A stretch of DNA of 64,000 bases from CAIJMU01 sp035530275 (GCA_035530275.1 DATKVC010000015.1:186001-250000), one strand, 5' to 3'. Counted from the stretch's first letter, positions 33,598 through 42,094 are shown. Notes: generated by a model not told the origin, from the sequence alone. Numbers and translations: made by a program.

Positions 33598-34028
33598 CTG
33601 AGGTCGATCTCCCCGCGGGCCTCGTCGCAGTACTCGCAGCGATAGACGCCCTTCGTCCGGTCAGACAGCACGAAGACCTGGGGGGCCGACTTCTCGACCT
33701 GCGTGATGCAGCGAGGATTCTTGCAAACGAGGACGTTCTCGACGCGGTCCGGGAGGGTCATGTGGATCTTCTCGGTGATGACCTCGTTCTCGATGACGTT
33801 GACCGTGATGTTGTGGTCGATGAGGCCGAGGACGTCGTAGTCGATCGCGATGGTCTCGTCTATCTTGAGCATGTCCTTGGCTCCCATTTCCTTCGACGGG
33901 GCGTTGACGATGAAGGCCACGGGGACCCCGGCCTTGTCGAGGCCGAGCCAGTTGAAGATGCGGATTCCGAAGCCCGCCCTGATGTGATCGATGACGAGGC
34001 CGTTCCTGATCTTGGCGATGTTCAGCAT
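33594..34028 (-). CDS. pyrI: Aspartate carbamoyltransferase regulatory chain
   Basis: Allosteric chain that binds CTP/ATP and holds the ATCase dodecamer together. 144 residues. The nucleotide-binding domain begins MLNIAKIRNGLVIDHI. The zinc domain has CKNPRC and CEYC, all four Cys ligands present. This implies feedback inhibition in addition to the attenuator upstream. It overlaps the pyrB stop as TAATG. Confidence 0.97.
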   Translation of the reverse strand: MLNIAKIRNGLVIDHIRAGFGIRIFNWLGLDKAGVPVAFIVNAPSKEMGAKDMLKIDETIAIDYDVLGLIDHNITVNVIENEVITEKIHMTLPDRVENVLVCKNPRCITQVEKSAPQVFVLSDRTKGVYRCEYCDEARGEIDLR

Positions 34029-34951
34029 TATGCCACTCCCAGAATCGAGGCGAAGAGTGCCATCCGCGCGAACATGCCATATCGCACCTGGGCGAAGTAG
34101 GCGGCGCGCGGGTCGGAGTCGACTTCCACCGCGATCTCGTTGACGCGGGGGAGGGGATGGAGGACGGCGAGATCGGTCTTGGCGAGGCGGAGCTTCGCGC
34201 CGTCGAGGATGAAGCTGTCCTTCAGCCTGAGGTAATCCTCCTCGTTGAAGAAGCGTTCCTTCTGCACCCTCGTCATGTAGAGGATATCGAGTTGAGGCAG
34301 GGCCGTCTCGAAATTTTCGGTCTCGATGTACTCGATGCCCTCCTTCTCGAATACCTCCTTCGTGATGAAGTCTGGCACCCTGAGCTCGGGGGGCGAGACG
34401 AGGATGAAGCGGTTGCCCGGATAGCGCGCGAGGCCCTGGGCGAGGGAATGCACCGTTCTCCCGAACTTGAGGTCGCCGCAGAAGCCGATCGTGAGGCCTT
34501 CGGTCCTCCCCTTGATGTTGCGGATCGTGAGGAGGTCGGTGAGGGTCTGCGTAGGATGGTGATGGCCGCCGTCGCCTCCGTTGACGACGGGCGAGGTCGA
34601 GAAGCGGGAGGCGAGGAGGGCGGCTCCTTCCTTGGGATTGCGCATCGCGATCACGTCGGCATAGGCGGAGACGGTGCGGATCGTGTCGGCGAGGCTTTCG
34701 CCCTTCGCAGCCGAACTCGAGCCGGGTTCGGCGAAGCCGATCACCGAACCGCCGAGCCGGAGCATCGCGGCCTCGAAGGAGAGCCTCGTCCGCGTGCTCG
34801 GCTCGAAGAAGAGGGAGGCGAGGAGCATCCCCTTGGCCGCGTCCAGCCAGTCGCGGGGCTTTTCCTCCATGCGCCTGGCGAGGATGAAGAGTCCCTCGAG
34901 CTCATCGACGGTGAAGTCCCTCGGTCCGATGAGGTGTCTTCCTTTCAGCAT
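34028..34951 (-). CDS. pyrB: Aspartate carbamoyltransferase catalytic chain
   Basis: First committed step of pyrimidine synthesis. 307 residues. Carbamoyl-phosphate site FFEPSTRTRLSFE, HHHPTQTLTDL and the HPLPRVNEI block are intact. ATG 34951 has AGGAGG at 6 nt. The frame stays open to 35401 but that is non-coding leader and antisense sequence. It is the first structural gene of the operon; the leader ORF at 35109-34945 ends inside it. Confidence 0.97.
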   Translation of the reverse strand: MLKGRHLIGPRDFTVDELEGLFILARRMEEKPRDWLDAAKGMLLASLFFEPSTRTRLSFEAAMLRLGGSVIGFAEPGSSSAAKGESLADTIRTVSAYADVIAMRNPKEGAALLASRFSTSPVVNGGDGGHHHPTQTLTDLLTIRNIKGRTEGLTIGFCGDLKFGRTVHSLAQGLARYPGNRFILVSPPELRVPDFITKEVFEKEGIEYIETENFETALPQLDILYMTRVQKERFFNEEDYLRLKDSFILDGAKLRLAKTDLAVLHPLPRVNEIAVEVDSDPRAAYFAQVRYGMFARMALFASILGVA

Positions 34952-35109
34952 TGTGTCCTCCTGGGGGTTGGGGGCTCGGGCGAAAAAAAAGCCGCCCGAA
35001 TGGGCGGCGTCAATGACGAATTGCAAAAATGGCGGCGGCGGGGGCGGCCTCCGGAAATACCGGAAGGTCGATCCCCTCGGAACAATGGCGTGGTCGCGTG
35101 ACCGATCAT
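34945..35109 (-). CDS. pyr operon leader peptide (pyrL-like)
   Basis: 54-codon ORF, ATG at 35109, with AAGGAGG 9 nt upstream (35125-35119). It reads through a T5 tract (35029-35025), through the terminator at 34983-35008, where it encodes RAAFFSP, and stops at TGA 34947-34945, overlapping the pyrB ATG. Near the middle it is Arg-rich (RPRRRHFCN). This is the layout of E. coli pyrL: when UTP is low, polymerase pauses in the U-rich region and a close ribosome prevents the terminator from forming. Below the length at which most gene finders report ORFs. Confidence 0.72.
   Translation of the reverse strand: MIGHATTPLFRGDRPSGISGGRPRRRHFCNSSLTPPIRAAFFSPEPPTPRRTQC
34983..35008 (-). terminator. Attenuator in the pyrB leader
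   Basis: On the minus strand GCCGCCC-ATTC-GGGCGGC followed by eight T residues, 32 nt upstream of pyrB. It stands inside the leader ORF and after a possible pause hairpin (CCTTCCGG/CCGGAGG, 35067-35048). Since it precedes the operon, it must act as a conditional terminator. A weak -10 (TATGCT, 35147-35142) lies just upstream of the leader. Confidence 0.88.
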
Positions 35110-35255
35110 CCTCCGGCGCCTCCTTCTTGGGGCGGGACTCTAGCATAGGCGGAGGGGAGTCGCAAGGGGGGGATCGGGGCGGTCTTGCCGATCGCCTTCG
35201 ATGCAGAGGCCGGGGAAAAGCGCTAGACTTGAGCCTGTCGCACAAGGAGGAAGTC

Positions 35256-36641
35256 ATGGGAGGTCGCCTCGTCGGTCTGCTGGCCCTCTTGCTCGCGCCT
35301 TTTGTCTTTCCTTTCGGCCTCGCGGCCCAGGCACGGCCGGTATACACCGTATCCACGGTCGGGGAGCTCCTCGACCGCCTCGGACCGGATCGCACGATCA
35401 TCCTCCAGAAGGGCGACTACTCCCTCCCCTCGGTCTACGGGAGGAGCGGGCCCGGCTTCGATTGGCTCCAGGGGGAGGACGGCGCGGAACTCATGGTCAT
35501 CGGCGCCGACAATCTCGCGCTCAGGGGGATGGACGGCGCGCGGATCCTGACCGATTCCCTCAAGAGCTATCTCATCGGTTTCTATAAATCCTCGAAAATA
35601 ACAATTGATAATATCTCTTTCCTGCGGGATGCGGGGGAGGGAACGGTGCCCGAGGCCGGGCTCCTTTACGCCGAATCCGTGGCGGACCTCTCCCTTTCGC
35701 GCGCGGCCCTCGGCGGTCCTTCGGGCCTCCCCCTCGAGCTTTGGGACTGCGGCAAGGTCTCGCTCGAAGACGTGGCCCTCAGCGGCGGCCGCGACGGTGC
35801 GATGGGCATCGGCAAGGTGGGGGACCTTTCGGTAACCGGTGGATCGGTGCGGGAGATCGCGGGTTTTCCCCTCATCTATGCCGAACAGAGCGGCCCGATC
35901 CTTTTCCAAGGCACCGAGTTCGCCGACAACAGCGGCGGGAATTTTTTCGAGAATTGGCCGGCCGAGGACGGGGGCGAGACGGCGAGCGTGCGCTTCGTCC
36001 GCTGCAGCTTCATTGACGAGGACTTCGACAATTTCGTCGGCAACTCGAATTTGCCCGAAACGATCGATTGCCAGTGGAAGTCGAGCAGCTTCGACGAATC
36101 CTGGGCCCTCGACTCGGTCGACCGGAGCTCGGATCAGAGCTACGGGTCCTACGACGCATCGACGGAGACCCATATCGACGATGCCTCTGGCCTGAGCTTC
36201 GACTATCCCGGCGAATGGGAATTCCAGGATGGGCCCGTCCAGGGGCAGGCCCTGGTATACGGCGCCGACGACGATTCCATAGTGTTCTTCGCAAAGTCCC
36301 TCGACCTATCGCAGCGCTTCGATCGAAGTCGCGACTCCTCGACCCTGATGGCGAAGGGCTTTGCTTCCTTCAAGGAGCTCCTCTCCAGTCAGGCCGGGCT
36401 GAACTTCGACGCCAGCCAGACCCTGCCCCTCGCCGATTGGGAAGACTGGCAGCTTGCCGAGTATGGAGGCAACCTGAGCGCGGCGGACGGCAGCAGCGCC
36501 CCCGCCCGCCTCAGGCTCGTGCTCGAGGATGGAGGGGTCTGGGGACTTCTCGTTCTTTCGTCGGACGATTCGAAATTGACCGAAGGGGGGGAGCTCGACG
36601 GGGTCCTTCGGTCTTTGACTAGCGGCGGCATGGGCGATTGA
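35256..36641 (+). CDS. Secreted protein with beta-helix-like repeats
   Basis: A 461-residue protein with a signal peptide (MGGRLVGLLALLLAPFVFPFGLAAQA). Residues 40-260 show irregular repeats of the right-handed parallel beta-helix type (TIDNISFLRDA, LSLSRAALGG, VSLEDVALSGG, LSVTGGSVREI, ILFQGTEFADNSGG, VRFVRCSFIDED). The last 180 residues form a separate domain starting ASGLSFDYPGEWEF. Possibly a polysaccharide-interacting surface protein. AAGGAGG precedes ATG 35256. It is divergent from the pyr operon. Confidence 0.75.
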   Translation: MGGRLVGLLALLLAPFVFPFGLAAQARPVYTVSTVGELLDRLGPDRTIILQKGDYSLPSVYGRSGPGFDWLQGEDGAELMVIGADNLALRGMDGARILTDSLKSYLIGFYKSSKITIDNISFLRDAGEGTVPEAGLLYAESVADLSLSRAALGGPSGLPLELWDCGKVSLEDVALSGGRDGAMGIGKVGDLSVTGGSVREIAGFPLIYAEQSGPILFQGTEFADNSGGNFFENWPAEDGGETASVRFVRCSFIDEDFDNFVGNSNLPETIDCQWKSSSFDESWALDSVDRSSDQSYGSYDASTETHIDDASGLSFDYPGEWEFQDGPVQGQALVYGADDDSIVFFAKSLDLSQRFDRSRDSSTLMAKGFASFKELLSSQAGLNFDASQTLPLADWEDWQLAEYGGNLSAADGSSAPARLRLVLEDGGVWGLLVLSSDDSKLTEGGELDGVLRSLTSGGMGD

Positions 36642-36761
36642 GGCGCCTGCGGCAGGCGCGCTTCGAAATCCAATTCGTGCTTTTATGCTCGCTTGCCGTA
36701 TTGAAGCTCGTCGCCGCTCGATGTTACCGTAGCTTTGCTGTCCTAAGGACAAGGAGCTTTC

Positions 36762-38141
36762 ATGGTTATCCTAACGCTCAATTGCGGTTCTTCTTCGGTC
36801 AAATATCAGGTCTATGATTGGGATTCGCGCAACATCCTCGCGACGGGCCTCGTCGAGCGCGTCACCCTCGGCAACTCCTCCATCAGCCACAAGCCGCGGC
36901 TCCACGCCAACCTCGCCGCCCAGGGCAAGAGCCCCGAGTTTCCTATGGAGGAATACGCGGCCTCCTACGAGTGCCCGACCCACACGACGGCCATCGAGCT
37001 GATCCTCAAGACCATCACCCATCCCGAGCACGGCGTCATCGACGACATGAGCACCATCAAGGCAGTCGGGCATCGCATTGTCCACGGCGGTCCCAAATAC
37101 GCCAACTCCGTCCTCATCGATGACGAGGCGATGGCGACCTTCCGCCAGATCAGCGATCTGGCGCCTCTGCACAATCCGGCCAACCTCATGGGCATCGAGG
37201 CCGCCCAGGCGGTCATGCCCGGCGTGCCCCAATGCGCGGTCATGGACACGGCCTGGCACCAGACCATGCCGCCGATGGCCTACACCTACGCCGTGCCGCG
37301 CGAGTGGTCGGAGAAATTCATGGTGCGCCGCTACGGCTTTCACGGCACGAGCTTCCTGTACAACACGAAGCGCGCGGCAGTCCTCCTCGGCAAGGCGCCC
37401 ACCGACGTCAATCTCGTGATCTGCCACATCGGCAACGGCGCCTCGGTGAACGCCGTGAAGAACGGCATTTCCTTCGATACCTCGATGGGCCTCACTCCCC
37501 TCGAGGGCCTCGTGATGGGCACGCGCTCTGGCGACATCGATCCGGGCATCGTCTTCCATCTGATGCGCTCCCAGGGCATGAAGGCCTCGGAGGTCGAGAA
37601 GAAACTCAACAGGGAATCGGGGGTCCTGGGCATCACGGGGCGCTGGGCCGATCGCCGCGACATCGAGATGGCGGCCGAGAAGGGCGACGAGAATGCCAAG
37701 CTCTGCCAGGAGATCGAAAGCTACCGCATCAAGAAATACATCGGCTCCTACATGGCCGCCCTCGGGCACATCGACGCGATCGTCTTCACCGCCGGCGTCG
37801 GCGAAATGGGACCGATGACGCGCAGGCTCGCCATCGAAGGCCTCCAGGAGTTCGGCATCGAGATCGACACGATGAAGAACGAGCTTGCGAAGTGCCGCAA
37901 CGCCGAGCTGGACGTCACCTCCGTCCGCTCCAAGGTCAAGATATTCGTCATCCCCACCGACGAGGAGCTCGTCATCACCGAGGATTCCTACGCGCTGATG
38001 GCCGGCTGCTACGACGTTCATACTAGATATAACTATATTTTCCAGACCAGGGACTATTCGAACAAGTCCCGCGCCGAAGGCCTCGCCCGCGACCTGGAAA
38101 GAAAGCCCTATTTGAAGGAAATGATAGCGAAGGTCCCTTGA
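36762..38141 (+). CDS. ackA: Acetate kinase
   Basis: Interconverts acetyl phosphate plus ADP and acetate plus ATP, for substrate-level ATP formation in fermentation. 459 residues, about 50 longer than most, owing to a C-terminal tail after DSYALMAGCYDV. Motifs LNCGSSSVKYQ, AVGHRIVHGG, MDTAWHQTMP, RRYGFHGTSF and CHIGNGASV are intact. No pta lies beside it. AAGGAG precedes ATG 36762, after a GTCC-TAA-GGAC mini-hairpin. Confidence 0.96.
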   Translation: MVILTLNCGSSSVKYQVYDWDSRNILATGLVERVTLGNSSISHKPRLHANLAAQGKSPEFPMEEYAASYECPTHTTAIELILKTITHPEHGVIDDMSTIKAVGHRIVHGGPKYANSVLIDDEAMATFRQISDLAPLHNPANLMGIEAAQAVMPGVPQCAVMDTAWHQTMPPMAYTYAVPREWSEKFMVRRYGFHGTSFLYNTKRAAVLLGKAPTDVNLVICHIGNGASVNAVKNGISFDTSMGLTPLEGLVMGTRSGDIDPGIVFHLMRSQGMKASEVEKKLNRESGVLGITGRWADRRDIEMAAEKGDENAKLCQEIESYRIKKYIGSYMAALGHIDAIVFTAGVGEMGPMTRRLAIEGLQEFGIEIDTMKNELAKCRNAELDVTSVRSKVKIFVIPTDEELVITEDSYALMAGCYDVHTRYNYIFQTRDYSNKSRAEGLARDLERKPYLKEMIAKVP

Positions 38142-38218
38142 CGAAGCGCTGCGCGCTTCGTCTGGCCAATCGCTTCGCGATTGGCGAAGCGGAATAAAAT
38201 GCGCTTAGCGCTTCGTCA
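38140..38218. repeat. REP-like cluster of inverted repeats
   Basis: GACGAAGCGC / GCGCTTCGTC (38140-38149, 38153-38162) overlaps the ackA stop. GCCAATCGC / GCGATTGGC (38165-38173, 38177-38185) follows. A third copy of AGCGCTTCGTC ends at about 38218 and could pair with the first arm instead. There is no T-run. Palindrome clusters like this are typical of REP/BIME elements or mRNA-stabilising structures. Confidence 0.7.
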
Positions 38219-38236
38219 ATTCCGGTGGAGGCAATG

Positions 38237-38998
38237 ATGAAAGTTGGGGAGCTCGACGCTTGGTTTCGTTCCCTTCTCGACCCCGACGCACTTTCGGGCG
38301 TCGACGACTCCCTTAACGGCATGCAGGTGGCTCGAGCAGGAGCCGAGGTGACGAAGGTGGCCTTCGCCGTCGATGCCAGCCTCGAGGCGATCCGCCGCGC
38401 GGCCCAGGGCGGCGCCCAGCTCCTCTTCGTTCACCACGGCCTCTTTTGGGGAAAGGCAGTTCGCATCGAGGGTTTCATGCGGGAGCGCATCAAATTCCTT
38501 CTCGATTCGGACCTGGCCCTCTGGGCCTGCCACCTTCCCCTCGATCGGCATCCGGAGATCGGCAACAACGTCGTCCTCGCCGACATGCTTGGGTTGGTCG
38601 ACCGCGAGCCCTTCGGCGCTTACCACGGCGCGAAGCTCGGCTTTTCGGGGCGCTTTGCCCAACCCATCGATCTGGCGACGGCGCTCGCGCGGATCAATCC
38701 CGACGGCAGTCCCGCCGCCTGCGTCATCCCCTCGGGACCGGCGGCAATAAATACCGCAGCCGTCATTTCGGGAGGGGGCGCCTTCGAGGTCAACCAGGCC
38801 ATCGCTGCAGGCATCGACCTCTACGTCACCGGCGAGGCGAGCCACGCGGTCTATGGGGCCGTCGTCGAGAGCCGCACGAGCTTCGTGGCGGCCGGCCACT
38901 ATCGGACCGAGGTGCATGGAGTGAAAGCCGTCGCCGCCAGGCTCGCAAGGGAAACGGGCCTCGGGACCTTCTTCGTGGAACTGCCGACGGGGCTCTGA
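38237..38998 (+). CDS. Nif3-like dinuclear metal centre protein
   Basis: A 253-residue protein of the Nif3/YbgI (GTP cyclohydrolase I type 2 homologue) family. The N-terminal block LNGMQV, the metal ligands in LLFVHHGLFW and CHLPLDRHPEIGNN, and the C-terminal VTGEASH and AAGHYRTE are all present. The function is still unsettled. ATG 38237 is preferred over GTG 38225 and ATG 38234 because GGTGGAGG at 38224-38231 is then properly spaced. Confidence 0.93.
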   Translation: MKVGELDAWFRSLLDPDALSGVDDSLNGMQVARAGAEVTKVAFAVDASLEAIRRAAQGGAQLLFVHHGLFWGKAVRIEGFMRERIKFLLDSDLALWACHLPLDRHPEIGNNVVLADMLGLVDREPFGAYHGAKLGFSGRFAQPIDLATALARINPDGSPAACVIPSGPAAINTAAVISGGGAFEVNQAIAAGIDLYVTGEASHAVYGAVVESRTSFVAAGHYRTEVHGVKAVAARLARETGLGTFFVELPTGL

Positions 38999-39091
38999 CC
39001 CTTACCCAGTCGGCGTCCTTCGGGTATAGTACTGCCCTCGCCGGCCTTCCCCAGGATGACCGCCGCGTCAGTTCAGACTCAAGGATGCGAC

Positions 39092-39616
39092 ATGTCGAAT
39101 TCACGCAAGTCTCTCCTCCCCTTCGTCATGAGCCTCGCCATCGTGATCCTCGACCAGGTTACGAAGGCCCTCATCGTCGCCAATATCAAGCTCGGGACCA
39201 TAGCCTGGACGGCCCTGGGCGACTTCTTCTGGCTCGTGCGCCAGCAGAACACGGGCGTGGCCTTCTCCATGGGCGACAGCCTCGGGGTGCAGCTGCGGAC
39301 TGCCCTCTTCATCGCCCTACCACTCATCCTCGTGGTGGGCCTCGTCATCTATTATTTCCGCTCCGACGAACCGACGGCCTTCCAACGCTGGCTCATCGCC
39401 GGCATCGTCGCGGGGGGCCTCGGCAACCTCATCGACAGGATCTTCAGGCCGCTCGGCGTGGTGGATTTCCTTTCCTTCAAATTCTACGGCCTCTTCGGCC
39501 TCGAGCGCTGGCCCACCTTCAACGTGGCCGACATGAGCACCTTCTGCTCGGTAATACTCCTCGCGATAACCCTCGTCTTCATGAAGGACGAGGGAATCGG
39601 CAAAAGAAAGGCGTGA
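39092..39616 (+). CDS. lspA: Lipoprotein signal peptidase (signal peptidase II)
   Basis: Cleaves prolipoproteins, matching the many lipoproteins in this window. 174 residues, four TM helices. The conserved boxes are DQVTKALIV, QQNTGVAFSMG, AGGLGNLIDRIFRPLGVVDFL with the first catalytic Asp, and FNVADMS with the second. AAGGA lies about 7 nt before ATG 39092. DUF1015 follows after 2 bp. Confidence 0.96.
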   Translation: MSNSRKSLLPFVMSLAIVILDQVTKALIVANIKLGTIAWTALGDFFWLVRQQNTGVAFSMGDSLGVQLRTALFIALPLILVVGLVIYYFRSDEPTAFQRWLIAGIVAGGLGNLIDRIFRPLGVVDFLSFKFYGLFGLERWPTFNVADMSTFCSVILLAITLVFMKDEGIGKRKA

Positions 39617-39618
39617 AC

Positions 39619-40968
39619 ATGGGAACGAACGAAACCTTCGCGAAGCTCGGAGTCCGCGTACCCGAGCTTCTTCTCCCCGCCGAGGGAAGCGATATGAACA
39701 AGTGGGCCGTCGTGGCCTGCGACCAGTACTCCTCGGAGCGCGAGTACTGGGAGAAGGCGGCCTCGGCCGTCGGCTCCTCCCCCTCGACCCTCAATCTCAT
39801 CTATCCCGAGTGCTATCTCGAGGACGCGGACAAGGGAGAGCGGGTCGGCCGCATCCAGGCGGCGATGCGCGACTACCTCGCCCGCGGAATCCTTTCTTCC
39901 CGCGGGACGGGCCTCGTCCTCGTCGAGCGCTTTACGCCCTACGAAAAGGAGCCCCGCAAGGGCCTCGTGATGGCCGTCGATCTCGAAAAGTACCAATACG
40001 GAAAGGATTCGAAATCCCTTATCAGGCCGACCGAGGGCACGATCGTCGAGCGCCTGCCCCCCCGCATGGACATCCGCCGCGGCGCCCCGGTCGAACTGCC
40101 CCACATCATGCTCCTCGTCGACGATCCCTCGCGCAGCGTGATCGAGCCTCTGTACGCTCGCCGCGAGCGCCTGCCCAAGCTCTACGACTTCGACCTCATG
40201 CTCGGCTCGGGGCGGATCAGGGGCTGGCAGGTCAAGGACGAGGCGAGCCTCGCCGGCATCGCCGCCGCCCTCGACAAGCTTGCCGACCTCGAGGCCTTCC
40301 GCGCCAAATACGGAACGGACGATGTCCTCCTCTTCGCCGTGGGCGACGGCAATCATTCCCTCGCCACGGCCAAGGCGATCTGGGAGGAGACGAAGGCCAA
40401 ACTGCCGGCCGGCGACCCCCTCCGCGAGAATCACCCCGCGCGCTTCGCCCTCGTCGAACTCGTCAACATCTACGACGAGGGACTGCCCTTCCATCCCATC
40501 CACCGCGTGCTTTTCGGCGCCGGCATCCCCTTCATCCATGACGGTCTCACGAAATGGCATGTCTCCCACGAAGGCGAGCGCCTGCCCTCACCGGCGGCCG
40601 TCTTCGAGCGGGTCGACGCGCCTGGCAAGCCCGGGACGCACAAGATCGGCGTCGTCACGCAGAACGTGAACATCTGCATCACCTTCACCAATCCGACGCA
40701 TCGCCTCGCCGCGGGCACAATCCAGGAATTCCTCGACTCGAGGCTCAAGGAGGTTCCCGGCGTGGCTATCGACTACATCCACGGCACAGGCAGCCTTGAG
40801 GCTCTCGCCACGAAGGAAGGCAACCTCGGCCTCTACCTTCCCCCCATCGACAAGTCGAGCTTCTTCGCCACCGTCATCCGCGACGGCGTCATGCCCCGCA
40901 AGACCTTCTCGATGGGCGAAGCCCCCGAAAAGCGCTTTTATGTTGAAGCTCGGCGCATAATTATTTAA
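39619..40968 (+). CDS. DUF1015 family protein (possible serine kinase relative)
   Basis: A 449-residue soluble protein of DUF1015. Conserved blocks include MNKWAVVACDQYSSEREYW, IYPECYLE, LLFAVGDGNHSLATAKAIWEE, HPARFALVELVNIYDEGLPFHPIHRVLF and GKPGTHKIGVVTQ. GDGNHS recalls the ParB/sulfiredoxin-like core seen in serine kinases. It stands next to serA-like and serC genes, so an involvement in O-phosphoserine metabolism is a reasonable inference, not a demonstrated one. The frame extends upstream to 38446 only as shadow. A stem-loop spans its stop codon. Confidence 0.88.
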   Translation: MGTNETFAKLGVRVPELLLPAEGSDMNKWAVVACDQYSSEREYWEKAASAVGSSPSTLNLIYPECYLEDADKGERVGRIQAAMRDYLARGILSSRGTGLVLVERFTPYEKEPRKGLVMAVDLEKYQYGKDSKSLIRPTEGTIVERLPPRMDIRRGAPVELPHIMLLVDDPSRSVIEPLYARRERLPKLYDFDLMLGSGRIRGWQVKDEASLAGIAAALDKLADLEAFRAKYGTDDVLLFAVGDGNHSLATAKAIWEETKAKLPAGDPLRENHPARFALVELVNIYDEGLPFHPIHRVLFGAGIPFIHDGLTKWHVSHEGERLPSPAAVFERVDAPGKPGTHKIGVVTQNVNICITFTNPTHRLAAGTIQEFLDSRLKEVPGVAIDYIHGTGSLEALATKEGNLGLYLPPIDKSSFFATVIRDGVMPRKTFSMGEAPEKRFYVEARRIII

Positions 40969-40978
40969 GCGCCGAGCT
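40947..40978 (+). repeat. Stem-loop across the DUF1015 stop codon
   Basis: AGCTCGGCGC / GCGCCGAGCT, 10 bp perfect, 12-nt AT-rich loop containing the TAA stop. No T-run. Its 3' arm GCGCC (40969-40973) could instead pair with GGCGC at 40991-40995, so two exclusive structures are possible. Confidence 0.65.
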
Positions 40979-41058
40979 GATGAGTTGCAAGGCGCATCAT
41001 TGTCTAGGCCCCGGGCTGTTGAGTTGCTCGGCCCGCGCCAGCTTTAGGTTGCGCTTGT

Positions 41059-41091
41059 TTTGAATATTGAAACCAGGTTTCGATATTCAAA
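41059..41091. promoter_or_regulatory. 33-bp palindromic operator candidate before serA-like gene
   Basis: TTTGAATATTGAAACC-A-GGTTTCGATATTCAAA: 16-bp arms with one mismatch. It ends 2 bp before the -35 hexamer of the promoter at 41093-41120, the position of an activator or repressor site. It is AT-rich in a GC-rich genome. Confidence 0.8.
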
Positions 41092-41092
41092 C

Positions 41093-41120
41093 TTGACACC
41101 CTAGGGCCTTGTGATACAAT
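41093..41120 (+). promoter_or_regulatory. Consensus sigma-70 promoter for serA-serC
   Basis: TTGACA (41093-41098), 16-bp spacer, TACAAT (41115-41120): five of six -10 and six of six -35 positions match. The start codon of the dehydrogenase is 85 bp downstream. Confidence 0.88.
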
Positions 41121-41205
41121 GGTTGCGTTTCCGCTCATGGCCGAATCGGGCGCGACCGGGGACTCGGGCGCTGATCCGCTCTTCATACGCAATCGGGAGG
41201 ATTCC

Positions 41206-42081
41206 ATGGTCATTCTGCTTCCAGACGCCTTCGCGGAGGATCTGCCGGGGAGGCTTTCGTCCTTCGGCGAGGTCACTATGGACATGGCGCGATTAGCCGA
41301 GGCCGAGGTGATAATCGTCAGGTCCAAGACCCGGGTGGACAAGGCCATGATCGACAAGGCTCCGAAGCTCCGCTACATCATTCGAGGCGGAGTCGGCGTC
41401 GACACCATCGACGTGGAATACGCCAAGGCCAAGGGCATCGAGGTCGACAACACGCCGGAGGCTTCGAGCGTGGCCGTTGCAGAACTCGCCTTCGCGATGA
41501 TGATCGCCATGCCTTCGCATATCGTCGAGGCAGACACCTCGATGAAACAGGGCAAGTGGCTCAAGAAGGATCTCGAGCGCACGGAGCTCAACGGAAAGAC
41601 CCTCGGCCTCATCGGCATCGGTCGCATCGCCCGCGAGCTGGCCGTCAGGGCCCGCGCCTTCGGGATGCGCGTGATCGCCTACGACCGCTTCGTCTCGTCC
41701 TGCTCCGACACCGACGAGATGTGCGATCTCGACGGGCTTTACGAGCGCTCGGACTACATCTCCCTCCACGTGCCCCTCACCCCCGAGACGAAGGGCATGA
41801 TCAACGCCGGGGCCATCGCGAAAATGAAGAAGGGCGTCTATATCGTCAATACTTGCCGCGGCCAGGTCATCGTCGAGGAGGATGTGGCCTCCGCCCTCAA
41901 CGAGGGCAGGATCGGCGGCTACGCGACCGACGTCTATCTCAAGGAGCCGCCCGAGGGCTCGCCCCTCCTCACCGCCCCCCGCGTCCTCCTCACGCCCCAT
42001 CTCGGCGCCTCGACGGAAGAAAATCTCCTCCGCCTCGGCGACTCGATCGTCTCCCGGCTCGCGAAATACGCCGGAAAATGA
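41206..42081 (+). CDS. D-3-phosphoglycerate dehydrogenase-like 2-hydroxyacid dehydrogenase
   Basis: Probably the first step of serine synthesis, oxidising 3-phosphoglycerate with NAD+. 291 residues. The Rossmann motif is GLIGIGRIAREL. Catalytic residues are seen as Arg in TCRGQVIVEED, Glu in YLKEPPEG and His in LTPHLGAST. There is no ACT or intervening domain, so it lacks the usual serine feedback site. The assignment leans on serC 13 bp downstream. GGGAGG lies 5 nt before ATG 41206. Confidence 0.9.
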   Translation: MVILLPDAFAEDLPGRLSSFGEVTMDMARLAEAEVIIVRSKTRVDKAMIDKAPKLRYIIRGGVGVDTIDVEYAKAKGIEVDNTPEASSVAVAELAFAMMIAMPSHIVEADTSMKQGKWLKKDLERTELNGKTLGLIGIGRIARELAVRARAFGMRVIAYDRFVSSCSDTDEMCDLDGLYERSDYISLHVPLTPETKGMINAGAIAKMKKGVYIVNTCRGQVIVEEDVASALNEGRIGGYATDVYLKEPPEGSPLLTAPRVLLTPHLGASTEENLLRLGDSIVSRLAKYAGK

Positions 42082-42094
42082 AGGAGAATACCGA

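Noticed and set aside
34952..35401. Extension of the pyrB frame through the leader
   Set aside because: pyrB has a good RBS at 34951, and the upstream residues are Pro/Arg-rich without family similarity; the leader uses another frame.
38446..39618. Long in-frame extension upstream of the DUF1015 gene
   Set aside because: It overlaps Nif3 and lspA in another frame and has an Arg/Pro-rich shadow composition; homology starts at 39619.
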